Part shown: positions 8,403-15,177 of the stretch, piece after piece
Numbering within the stretch: position 1 is the first letter of the stretch
Layout of the letters: the number at the start of each line of letters is the position of its first letter
Origin: Pedobacter cryophilus
GTDB lineage: Bacteria; Bacteroidota; Bacteroidia; Sphingobacteriales; Sphingobacteriaceae
Assembly (NCBI RefSeq): GCF_005116455.1
Contig: NZ_SWBP01000007.1
Coordinates: 62,001-126,000, forward strand
Direction of reading: 5' to 3'
Length of the DNA: 64,000 nt
Translations under genes and position numbers: made by a program
Notes under the pieces: generated by a model
Database searches by the model: none
Seen by the model: only the letters and a program-made list of their open reading frames with translations
Told to the model about the DNA's origin: nothing

Positions 8403-9017
8403 TTATATGTGATTGTTGCTTTTCCATAAATTGCTGAGTATGTTTAGATCTTGATCATTTATAACAGCTGACGCTTCTGGACGGACGTTACATACGTATT
8501 TTCTAGGTTTTTCAAAATATCTACTTTCCTTATCTGTTTCATAAAATAAGCCTTGAAATACTCTCGATCCGATAGATAAGTTGATTGGATTGTTATTATA
8601 GTTAGTCAACTCAATCGATAAGCACCCACAGTAGCCCGGTTGTGCTATTGTGGACATCGTAAGTCCCAGTCTTGAATAGGAACTTCTCATACATAGGGCC
8701 AGTAGGTAATTTTCTGGTAGCTTAACATATTCCAAGCTCGTTGCTAAAACAGTTTGATTCGGATGCAATATAAATGTCTCGCCTAACTGTCTTCTGGTTT
8801 CTTGAAAAAAGTGCTTCGATGTGCTCCTGCCAAACTCTTGGTTAAGAGAAGCATTTATAAGTGGCTCCCTACCCTGTACAGATACTAGGAAATTCCCGCC
8901 CAATCTAAAATCTATTCCTACCGAGGTGATTTGATCTTCTTCTAATAAGGGCTTTATGATCAGCTTTTGTTCTGCGATTAACGCCTTGATAGCATCCGAC
9001 GTGATTATACTGCTCAT
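8403..9017 (-). CDS. dCTP deaminase / dUTPase-fold protein
   Basis: 204 residues, close to the 193 of E. coli dCTP deaminase. Family features in order: VGIDFRLGGNF (33-43), TVLATSLEYVKLPENY (89-104), RSSYSRLGL (111-119), QPGYCGCLSIELTN (126-139) and IGSRVFQGLFYE. The substrate-binding R111-S112-S113 and the general base equivalent E136 are kept, so deamination of dCTP is likely. It overlaps the upstream metalloprotease gene by 4 bases (ATGA) and is last in an operon headed by XRE and ImmA/IrrE genes. Such context, rather than a nucleotide-synthesis operon, suggests dCTP depletion in phage defence; that role is inferred. Confidence 0.85.
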   Translation of the reverse strand: MSSIITSDAIKALIAEQKLIIKPLLEEDQITSVGIDFRLGGNFLVSVQGREPLINASLNQEFGRSTSKHFFQETRRQLGETFILHPNQTVLATSLEYVKLPENYLLALCMRSSYSRLGLTMSTIAQPGYCGCLSIELTNYNNNPINLSIGSRVFQGLFYETDKESRYFEKPRKYVCNVRPEASAVINDQDLNILSNLWKSNNHI

Positions 9018-10144
9018 CCTTTACTTTTTTGCCAATTTTGAACTGTAAAATAATTTCCAATAGACTTTTCAACCAAATTGTTGATCACTCTATAAATCGT
9101 ATCTTCTGATAAATTTACATCGTATTTCATCTCGTCATTGAACTTTTTAAAGTCTTCCATCCATACGTCCCATCCATAAACAATTGTCCCATGTAATTCC
9201 CTATCATTTTGAATGTCATAAGGCACTAAAGTATGAAAATCATTAGACGTAACTCTGTCAAAACGAATCTCAAGGGATTTCCCGGTTAACACATTAACAA
9301 CACTCTGCAGGTAATTGATAATAGGGTTATCATTTCCATTTACAAAGTCAGAGATAACCTGTATTCTATTTACTGTTGATGGATGGGTAGGCGAGTCAAT
9401 TTCACTTTTACTCGTAATATATTCTAAAAAAAGGCCTATTGTTTCACCTATGTATTGTGCTGCAAATAAATCGCAAAAATACTCGCCTAAATGATAAATC
9501 AACTTCGGACGATCCATTTCGGCTTCTTTCAATAGCGGTAGAAACATTTCGAGACTCGCTTTTTCTTTGAATTCTCCCGATAATATAAGGTATGCTGCTA
9601 CACCAGTGATAGAGTGCTGTAGATCGACAAAGTGACCTAGCTCATGATACAGCGCGACCGATGATAGATAGTCTTTAGATAAATTCAATGGTAAATTTAT
9701 CTGAATAAGTTTTCTTTCAAAGTTTATTCCATATTCTGTTTGTAGTGATTGATAGAAAATGTCATTTTTCGCATATGAGAGGTCATAGCTAAATGAGTAT
9801 AGACTATTCTGTAGACTTGTAACGATTATGAATTTTTCGGGATCGATCCAGTCGCTCATTGCTCGGTCTAAGCAACCTACGACTTCAAACGGAATAGTAT
9901 TTAATGTACTATCTTTTAAAAACTCCAGGCTTTTAAAAATAAAATCCAAATGATTTTTTTTCTCAAATATCTTAGCGTCATCGAGCCCATCATTTATACT
10001 AGACTTGATTCCATTGAATAATTCAACTAAGTTTTTAAGGTACTGATCCTTATACTTGTCGGAAAAATTATATTTCTTTGAGCTTGATATTAGTGTTTCT
10101 GCCTGGTATAGCTGTAGATATAAAAGACGTTTAATCGGAAGCAT
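9014..10144 (-). CDS. HExxH zinc metalloprotease-like protein
   Basis: 376 residues without signal peptide or membrane segment. The zincin motif HELGH is at 167-171, with a likely third ligand region at 221-225 (EYFCD) and an M48-like SPTHPSTVNRI at 251-261. The N-terminal 150 residues are helical and unrecognised. A soluble zinc protease inside the same operon as an ImmA/IrrE peptidase and a dCTP-deaminase-like gene could be an activator or effector. I do not recognise a named family. It starts 15 bases after the end of the 100-residue gene. Confidence 0.75.
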   Translation of the reverse strand: MLPIKRLLYLQLYQAETLISSSKKYNFSDKYKDQYLKNLVELFNGIKSSINDGLDDAKIFEKKNHLDFIFKSLEFLKDSTLNTIPFEVVGCLDRAMSDWIDPEKFIIVTSLQNSLYSFSYDLSYAKNDIFYQSLQTEYGINFERKLIQINLPLNLSKDYLSSVALYHELGHFVDLQHSITGVAAYLILSGEFKEKASLEMFLPLLKEAEMDRPKLIYHLGEYFCDLFAAQYIGETIGLFLEYITSKSEIDSPTHPSTVNRIQVISDFVNGNDNPIINYLQSVVNVLTGKSLEIRFDRVTSNDFHTLVPYDIQNDRELHGTIVYGWDVWMEDFKKFNDEMKYDVNLSEDTIYRVINNLVEKSIGNYFTVQNWQKSKG

Positions 10145-10158
10145 CTAGACTAAACCCC

Positions 10159-10461
10159 TTATGCAAAAGCATAATTTTTGTTGTCACTAATAATCTCCTG
10201 TAATTGTTTGAGTTCCTCTCTGGAAGGTTTACTTACATCGACCTTTAATAACCAGTCATGAGCGAATCTGTCAATTAAGATTTTAAGATTAAGCGAAGTT
10301 TTATCAAGTTCATACACCGACTTGCCGGAAGCAAGTGATTTGGCATCTTCAAGCAAATTGATTACAAAAGAATTATACCTCTCGTCACCCTTTATTGCGT
10401 TGTATAGAAACGAAAGAAAAAATTCAATTTCCTGATCTGAAGAGTTATGCGACATTAACAT
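10159..10461 (-). CDS. Small acidic helical protein
   Basis: 100 residues (an ATG two codons later is equally possible). No family recognised; the sequence is predicted helical with a DNA/partner-binding feature not obvious. It is separated by 161 AT-rich bases from the ImmA/IrrE gene upstream and by only 14 bases from the metalloprotease gene downstream, so it should be translated with the latter. It could be an inhibitor or adaptor of the protease; this is speculation from position. Confidence 0.6.
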   Translation of the reverse strand: MLMSHNSSDQEIEFFLSFLYNAIKGDERYNSFVINLLEDAKSLASGKSVYELDKTSLNLKILIDRFAHDWLLKVDVSKPSREELKQLQEIISDNKNYAFA

Positions 10462-10622
10462 AGCTGAGAATTTGATTGTATAAATATATATATACCTATC
10501 GAATAAAATACCAAGATGGGCTAGAAAAAAAAATCTTGTTAACAGTAATTATCAACATTTTTTTAAAAAAATGATATAAAATATTTATTTACAAGTGTTT
10601 ATAGAAATAGTTATTAACATTA

Positions 10623-11507
10623 TTAATAACTATTAATGATAACTTTAGTCTTTCCACCACTTTTTTCGCCTTTCGGATATATTAGAACGAAAGCATTATA
10701 TGAGGTATCGAAGAAATCATAATTGAAACTCAAAATGCCATCATAGGTATTAATGTTAATCTCTTGTTCAAATTTCATTCGTTTTCTGAAATAATAGTCC
10801 TGGACAAAAGGCCAAGTAAATCCGAGTTGTTTCTCCCAAGAAATGGTGCCAAAATTTTTGGTGAACTTAGGGGACTGGAAGTAGTCACGAACTGTACAGT
10901 TTGCAACTTCATTTTTTGGACTTATATCTTTTAAGACAAGTAATGCGCATCTGTTCGGCGAATACTCAACGAATCTGCGAATCGCTGCATGATTGGAACC
11001 TCCAAATAATTTAGCGAGCGCCATGGCGCTTTTAATCCCAAATTCAAGTTTAGCCATCTCATCTTCGAACCTATCAAGTTGAAACAAAGTAGCAGATGCA
11101 AATAGATTTGCTTCTGCTTCGAACTGTTCTCTATAATCCAGACTTAGTGTGTTGTCGTCATCCAAAAAGGAACTAGTCTGGTTTTGCCAAGGAAGTACTC
11201 CGTGTCCTACCTCATGAAGTTTAACGAAATTTTTCTTCTGGTCGTTTTGTGATAAGTCTAAGTATATTGTCTTTTCGCTTCTATCAAACAATCCCCTTAC
11301 TTTAGCCAAAGCGCTGAATAAAGCATCTGTAGCCTTTGATAAATAGCCATGGTGTATTTTTGAAACATCCACGGTTTTATTAACGATTAGATCCGAATAG
11401 TTAACAATACTGTCAACAGGAGTTGGGAATTTACCCCAGCTATTGCTCGATTTTAAAATATCATACGCAATTGTTTCTATATCCTTTTTTGCATGTGGAT
11501 CAACCAT
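10623..11507 (-). CDS. ImmA/IrrE family metallopeptidase
   Basis: 294 residues. The zinc motif HEVGH lies at 98-102 (KLHEVGHGVLPW) and the third ligand glutamate in FEAEANLFA at about 129-137, the ImmA/IrrE (Peptidase_M78) pattern. The C-terminal 150 residues are an extra domain of unknown role, possibly a sensor. Known relatives cleave a partner XRE repressor on a stress signal. Here the XRE gene lies directly upstream and overlaps by 8 bases, supporting such a pair. Confidence 0.9.
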   Translation of the reverse strand: MVDPHAKKDIETIAYDILKSSNSWGKFPTPVDSIVNYSDLIVNKTVDVSKIHHGYLSKATDALFSALAKVRGLFDRSEKTIYLDLSQNDQKKNFVKLHEVGHGVLPWQNQTSSFLDDDNTLSLDYREQFEAEANLFASATLFQLDRFEDEMAKLEFGIKSAMALAKLFGGSNHAAIRRFVEYSPNRCALLVLKDISPKNEVANCTVRDYFQSPKFTKNFGTISWEKQLGFTWPFVQDYYFRKRMKFEQEININTYDGILSFNYDFFDTSYNAFVLIYPKGEKSGGKTKVIINSY

Positions 11508-11841
11508 TACGCTTTTCGTGTCTTAGAAATTTTAAATATTTCATCAATGCATCTTCCTCTTCTGAAGAAAGTTGCTGAGAGGATAGTGCAATTGAATTTA
11601 GCATTTTAGTTTTAGGAGTATTCGATTCTTCAATGATCCCCGCAGCCCCTAATAGCACTTCCAATTCTATATTATATGCCGTTGCCAATTTGTGTAGAAC
11701 ATTGGCGGATGGCTTTTTAATTTTCTCATTTTCTACCTGGCTAAGGTAAGCATTCGAAATTCCTGTCGCTTCTTCCACTTGTTTCAGCGTAAAAGATGCC
11801 TGCTCCCTTGCATCCTTTAAAGTTCGTCCTAGTGATTTCAT
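11500..11841 (-). CDS. XRE-family transcriptional regulator
   Basis: 113 residues. A Cro/CI-type HTH occupies residues about 5-65 (LGRTLKDAREQASFTLKQVE, GISNAYLSQVENEKIKKPSA), followed by a linker and a helical tail that may be the ImmA cleavage region. It is the first gene of the leftward operon, with a consensus promoter and a 21-base palindrome just upstream. By analogy with ImmR/ImmA pairs I infer it represses its own operon and probably the divergent ubiquitin-like operon. Confidence 0.9.
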   Translation of the reverse strand: MKSLGRTLKDAREQASFTLKQVEEATGISNAYLSQVENEKIKKPSANVLHKLATAYNIELEVLLGAAGIIEESNTPKTKMLNSIALSSQQLSSEEEDALMKYLKFLRHEKRNG

Positions 11842-11859
11842 GGCTTTTTATTTAGAGTT

Positions 11860-11891
11860 CAAATGTAAGAATAAATTCTCATTTCACCAAA
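11860..11891 (-). promoter_or_regulatory. Bacteroidetes-type promoter of the XRE operon
   Basis: On the minus strand TTTG (11888-11891) and TACATTTG (11860-11867) are separated by exactly 20 bases, matching the TTTG/TAnnTTTG consensus of Bacteroidetes. The start codon of the XRE gene follows 19 bases after the -7 element. Confidence 0.8.
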
Positions 11892-11898
11892 CTGATCT

Positions 11899-11919
11899 AA
11901 TTTATAATCGTTATAAATT
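11899..11919. promoter_or_regulatory. Operator-like 21-bp palindrome
   Basis: AATTTATAA and TTATAAATT form a perfect dyad around TCG. It abuts the upstream side of the leftward -33 element, a fitting site for the XRE regulator or an activator. Confidence 0.6.
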
Positions 11920-11939
11920 TAACTAATCTTATTATTTTA

Positions 11940-11971
11940 TTTGGTATAATTAGATTTACTAATTATATTTG
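11940..11971 (+). promoter_or_regulatory. Bacteroidetes-type promoter facing the ubiquitin-like operon
   Basis: TTTG (11940-11943) and TATATTTG (11964-11971) are separated by 20 bases, a full consensus match. Transcription would start near 11978, giving a leader of about 260 bases before the gene at 12240. No other good -7 element was seen closer to that gene. Confidence 0.75.
11945..11967. promoter_or_regulatory. Operator-like 23-bp palindrome inside the rightward promoter
   Basis: TATAATTAG and CTAATTATA form a perfect 9-base dyad around ATTTA. It fills the spacer and overlaps the -7 element of the rightward promoter, so binding there would block RNA polymerase. The half sites are AT-rich like those of the 11899 palindrome, though not identical. 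Confidence 0.6.
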
Positions 11972-12061
11972 TATCGTTCGCAGCTACTTAAGATTGAACG
12001 ATAAAAATTAACTATTTAAATATAACATTCTAATCATGAGATACGAGACATAAAAAAATAA

Positions 12062-12137
12062 AGCCCAATCGCCGACAGAGGGAAATTGGGCTAACAAAGA
12101 GGGCAAAGTTTGGCGACTCTCCGGGAATAGTTCCCGG
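12062..12137. ncRNA. Structured leader or small RNA
   Basis: Two strong hairpins: AGCCCAAT/ATTGGGCT (12062-12069 with 12085-12092) and CCGGGAA/TTCCCGG around TAG (12121-12137). On the minus strand the first hairpin is followed by TTATTTTTTT, the form of a terminator, so a minus-strand small RNA of about 100-170 bases ending near 12052 is possible. Alternatively both hairpins belong to the 5' leader of the rightward operon. GTCGCC and GGCGAT segments could also pair with each other (minus-strand sense). The stretch is clearly richer in G and C than its surroundings. Confidence 0.5.
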
Positions 12138-12239
12138 CCGCACCTCAAAAGCTTCTGCAAGTTACATATTTTCTAAAGAAATCTGCAATAGAAGTAAGCT
12201 ACCTCTGAAGTTATTTACTAATAAGAAAATTCTATTGGA

Positions 12240-12932
12240 ATGAAAAATTTAGAAGAAGAAGAAAAAAACGAAAGCGCAAAGACTCTGACATTTATTGTTG
12301 ATGAGCGCACATATGTAAGCCGTAAGCAGAATGTTAACGGCAGTGAAATTAAGGTAGTATCAGGTATTCCACTCGATACAAAACTTTACCTTCAGAATAG
12401 CAGACCGTGGATCGACAACCTTATCGAAAATGATGAGGAAGTTGATCTAGCCCGTCCTGGGATCGAATATTTTTTCACAGAAAAAAGGTTCGAGATTAAT
12501 GTGAACGGTAAGATTTATTCATGGCATCAAAGGTATATTACCGGCGAGCAAGTTAGGGAGCTAGTTGGACTTGATAAAGAAGATCAATTATTTCTAAAGA
12601 CAAGTCACAGCAGCATAGATCAACTTATCGCAAATGATGACAAAGTGGATCTTCAAGAACCAGGTATTGAGCAGTTTTATTCAATACAGAAGGGCAAGCA
12701 AATTACTATTATTGTTAGCGGTGTGCAAAAGCAATGGGATAAGAAAAAAATCTCATTCAAGGAGGTTGTTATATTGGCATACGGACAATATGAAGATCGT
12801 CCTACAATGGTTTATACTGTTGCATATGAAGATGGTCCTAAGCAGAATCCGGAAGGCTCTATGATTAAAGGTTCAGAAGTGGTTACTAAAAACATGATGA
12901 TTTTCCATGCAACAGCAACTGATAAATCATAG
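12240..12932 (+). CDS. Multiubiquitin-domain protein (ubiquitin-like modifier)
   Basis: 230 residues made of three beta-grasp repeats: about 15-80 (ending DEEVDLARPGIEYFF), 83-150 (VNGKIYSW, LTGE-like TGEQVRELVG, DDKVDLQEPGIEQFY) and a longer C-terminal domain 153-230 (ITIIVSG, ISFKEVVILAYG, YTVAYEDGP, PEGSMIKG, MIFHATATDKS). This matches the multiubiquitin family of bacterial ubiquitin-like proteins. The chain ends in ATDKS, not Gly-Gly. It is first in a four-gene overlapping operon with DUF6791-like, E1-like and DUF6527-like genes, the set known from comparative genomics as a bacterial ubiquitination-like (Bub-type) pathway. Whether the repeats act as one polymeric modifier is unknown to me. 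Confidence 0.9.
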   Translation: MKNLEEEEKNESAKTLTFIVDERTYVSRKQNVNGSEIKVVSGIPLDTKLYLQNSRPWIDNLIENDEEVDLARPGIEYFFTEKRFEINVNGKIYSWHQRYITGEQVRELVGLDKEDQLFLKTSHSSIDQLIANDDKVDLQEPGIEQFYSIQKGKQITIIVSGVQKQWDKKKISFKEVVILAYGQYEDRPTMVYTVAYEDGPKQNPEGSMIKGSEVVTKNMMIFHATATDKS

Positions 12933-13353
12933 TCCAGACCTGAAGAAGCTTCAGGATCAAGGGTATGACATTTTAGCGGACGGCGGGTATCTTATTACCC
13001 GCCATGTCCCATACCTGGACGCTAATCTCACAGTAAAATATGGTACGCTTGTCTGTCTGTTGACCTTGGCAACACCCACACGGGCTGGTAGTCCGCAAGA
13101 TCATACAATCTACTTTTGTGGAGAAGTACCTTGCGATGCACAAGGGATCGCTTTGCACTCTGTAATTAATGAGAGCAGGTGGCAACAACTGACCCCGGAA
13201 ATTGCTGTGGATCATTATTTTTCAAGCAAACCACCTTCGGGTAATTACCCTAATTTTTATGAGAAGGTCTCTACTTATGCAAAGATTTTAGGATCGCAGG
13301 CACAAGCAATAGATCCTTCAGTTACTTGGACACCTTTAAAAAAACAGCCATGA
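12907..13353 (+). CDS. DUF6791-like component of the conjugation operon
   Basis: 148 residues. The sequence fits the domain I know as DUF6791, normally the N-terminal part of a fused DUF6791-ThiF protein: SPDLKKLQDQGYDI, GGYLITRHVPYL, KYGTLVCLLTLA, FCGEVPCD, DHYFSSKPPSGNY and AQAIDPSVTW near the end. It may be the E2-like or E1-accessory part; I am not certain. It begins inside the multiubiquitin gene (26-base overlap). It ends at a TGA that overlaps the next start as ATGA, just after a TTTAAAAAAAC run, so it is separated from the E1 domain with which it is usually fused. Confidence 0.85.
   Translation: MQQQLINHSPDLKKLQDQGYDILADGGYLITRHVPYLDANLTVKYGTLVCLLTLATPTRAGSPQDHTIYFCGEVPCDAQGIALHSVINESRWQQLTPEIAVDHYFSSKPPSGNYPNFYEKVSTYAKILGSQAQAIDPSVTWTPLKKQP
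13335..13353 (+). promoter_or_regulatory. Slippery run and ATGA overlap at the DUF6791/E1 junction
   Basis: In the DUF6791 frame the ribosome reads CCT TTA AAA AAA CAG CCA TGA. T TTA AAA and A AAA AAA are both valid -1 slippery heptamers, and a -1 slip leads directly into the ThiF frame, giving the fusion normal for this family. The same bases offer an ATGA stop-start overlap (13350-13353). Either frameshifting, coupled reinitiation or an assembly indel in the seven-A run could explain the split. Confidence 0.6.
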
Positions 13354-14081
13354 CAAACAATGTTTTTAGATATCCCGACACCAATTCTTCAAGGGCAAAA
13401 ATTGAGATGCTTAATGAAAAATTTGATAGCCTTAAAATAGGTATCATTGGGGTGGGTGGTACTGGTGCATATATATTAGACCTGATTTCAAAGACACCTG
13501 TAGCAGAAATCCACCTCTATGATGGTGATATTTTTCAGCTACACAATGCCTTTCGAGCACCGGGTGCCACTCCAGCCGCAAAATTTGACATTGAAGGCGA
13601 CCTTACTAAAGTTGACTATTACTATCAAGTTTACAATGAAATGCATAGCGGAATATTTCCACATCAACAGTATATCACATTGAAAAACATCGGTGAGTTA
13701 GATGGCTTGGATTTTGTATTTCTAAGCGTAGATAGGAATTCAGTGCGTTATGAAATCACAAATGCCCTATTGGCTATGTGCATTCCATTCATTGATGTGG
13801 GTCTTGGAGTAAATGCCCTGGAAAATGAATTAATAGGTACGCTACGGGTAACATTAGTAACGGAAGAAAAAAGTGACCATCTACCCAATAGAATTGGACC
13901 TGACGAAGCAGCAGAAAATGAGTATAAAACTAATATACAGATTGCAGATTTGAATTGCCTAAATGCTGCACACGCTGTTGTCGCCTGGAAACGATACGTC
14001 GGGTTTTATCAGGATTTGAAAAAAACGCACAACTCACTTTATTTCATTAATACTGGAAAATTGATAAATGAAGACACTTAA
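13350..14081 (+). CDS. ThiF/E1-like adenylating enzyme
   Basis: 243 residues from the ATG at 13350; an upstream in-frame TTG at 13326 is less likely. A Rossmann ATP-binding loop GVGGTG is at 34-39, followed by LYDGD (56-60), HNAFRAPG (65-72, holding the E1-type Asn and Arg), FLSVDRN (124-130) and FIDVG (147-151). The NIQIADLNCLNAAHAV segment (195-210) and INEDT C-terminus are typical of the multiubiquitin-linked ThiF family. It should adenylate the C-terminus of the modifier. Cysteines at 144 and 203 are visible, but I cannot tell whether either is catalytic. It overlaps the next gene by 14 bases. Confidence 0.9.
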   Translation: MTNNVFRYPDTNSSRAKIEMLNEKFDSLKIGIIGVGGTGAYILDLISKTPVAEIHLYDGDIFQLHNAFRAPGATPAAKFDIEGDLTKVDYYYQVYNEMHSGIFPHQQYITLKNIGELDGLDFVFLSVDRNSVRYEITNALLAMCIPFIDVGLGVNALENELIGTLRVTLVTEEKSDHLPNRIGPDEAAENEYKTNIQIADLNCLNAAHAVVAWKRYVGFYQDLKKTHNSLYFINTGKLINEDT

Positions 14082-14550
14082 GCCAAATTTTGTAGAGTTT
14101 ATTCCCGATGTAATTGGTGATGATACCCTGTATATTTCTATGAAATATAAAACTGTTAGACACAAATGTGTTTGCGGGTGCGGTAACATAGTCATCACTC
14201 CAATAACACCTAATGATTGGTGGCTGAAATACAATGGCGCTGGAGTCACATTAAAACCTTCCATTGGAAATTGGGGGTTCAGTTGCCGGTCACATTATTG
14301 GATTATCAATAGCGCAGTTATTTGGGCAGAAGAGTGGAGCGACAAAGAGGTCAAAATAAAAAGGGAAAAAGATTTCAATCGCAAAAAAACATACTACAAA
14401 GATATAAAAGCAAAAAAAAATGCGAAGGATGGAAGATTCTTTGTCTTTTTTAAAAAGTTATATGCCACACGATTTAAATCAATTATTCAAAAAATTCTCC
14501 ATCAAAACCTTATTATAAAAAAACTTGGTGGAAAATATGGTAATATATAG
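14068..14550 (+). CDS. DUF6527-like zinc-binding protein
   Basis: 160 residues. The first 95 match what I recognise as DUF6527: FVEFIPDVIGDDTLYIS, RHKCVCGCGN (H32, C34, C36, C38), DWWLKYNGAGVTLKPSIGNW and FSCRSHYWI (C73, H76), a likely zinc site. This family recurs with multiubiquitin/E1 genes and has been suggested to remove or process the modifier. Residues 95-160 are a basic, aromatic-rich tail (KIKREKDFNRKKTYYKDIKA) not typical of the family in my memory. It is last in the operon and a terminator follows. Confidence 0.85.
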   Translation: MKTLKPNFVEFIPDVIGDDTLYISMKYKTVRHKCVCGCGNIVITPITPNDWWLKYNGAGVTLKPSIGNWGFSCRSHYWIINSAVIWAEEWSDKEVKIKREKDFNRKKTYYKDIKAKKNAKDGRFFVFFKKLYATRFKSIIQKILHQNLIIKKLGGKYGNI

Positions 14551-14600
14551 ACCGTTAGTTCAATTAACTACATAAAACCAGCGTTCCTTAATTCTACTTT

Positions 14601-14638
14601 TGCCAGCGTTTGTAAATAAGCAAGCGCTGGCATTTTTT
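14601..14638 (+). terminator. Terminator of the ubiquitin-like operon
   Basis: TGCCAGCG (14601-14608) pairs with CGCTGGCA (14625-14632) and is followed by six T. It lies 51 bases after the DUF6527-like stop codon. From here to 14803 I see no gene. Confidence 0.85.
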
Positions 14639-14803
14639 GTTTCAAGGTGTTATAAAAGGCCGATCTTCTCCAAATTTACCTGACCCTTTCTCTCCCTATC
14701 GAAAAAAAGCCAACAGTTATTATATATAATTACCCGTAAAGTAAGTGGCACGAGGCGATTTTTTTTTTATATTTAATTCGCCCTATTGCTCGCCCTAAGA
14801 CAT

Positions 14804-14835
14804 AAAAAAAGCAGCAATCGTGTGTGATTACTGCT
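14804..14835 (-). terminator. Terminator of the tRNA operon
   Basis: On the minus strand AGCAGTAATC and GATTGCTGCT form a hairpin followed by seven T. It sits 8 bases beyond the tRNA-Glu 3' end. Because it is intact, the accessory region does not interrupt the tRNA transcript. Confidence 0.85.
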
Positions 14836-14842
14836 TATTTTG

Positions 14843-14914
14843 TAGCCCGTAGGGGAATCGAACCCCTGTTTCTAGAATGAAAATCTAACGTCCTAACCCC
14901 TAGACGAACGGGCC
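14843..14914 (-). tRNA. tRNA-Glu (UUC)
   Basis: The minus strand starts GGCCCGTTCGTCTAGGGGTT and ends CCCCTACGGGCTA. The anticodon loop reads ATTTTCATT with anticodon TTC. Acceptor stem GGCCCGT/ACGGGCT pairs with one G-U; the T-arm GGTTCGATTCC is canonical. CCA is not encoded. Confidence 0.97.
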
Positions 14915-14949
14915 ATAAAAAAAGAATTGTCTTTCAAATTCTTTTTAGG

Positions 14950-15022
<73 letters not shown>

Positions 15023-15116
15023 CTATATTTTTGTGACTTGTAATCTTTCAAACTTAATTGAAAACACTTGCTGTTTTCTTTTTTAAGCCTTTTCAGAAAC
15101 AAATAGTTTCTCTGAA

Positions 15117-15147
15117 TTGGTCTGCAAAGATATAATTCGTTTCTTTG
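15117..15147 (+). promoter_or_regulatory. Likely promoter of era
   Basis: TTG (15117-15119), 20 bases, then TTTCTTTG (15140-15147), one mismatch from TAnnTTTG. The era start codon is 30 bases downstream. Confidence 0.5.
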
Positions 15148-15177
15148 TACTCCAAATCTTTTTTAAAATAAATTTTA

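Noticed and set aside
14640-14843. tRNA-Glu as integration site of the accessory region
   Set aside because: The tRNA terminator is intact next to the tRNA and no duplicate of the tRNA 3' end was found to the left within the window.
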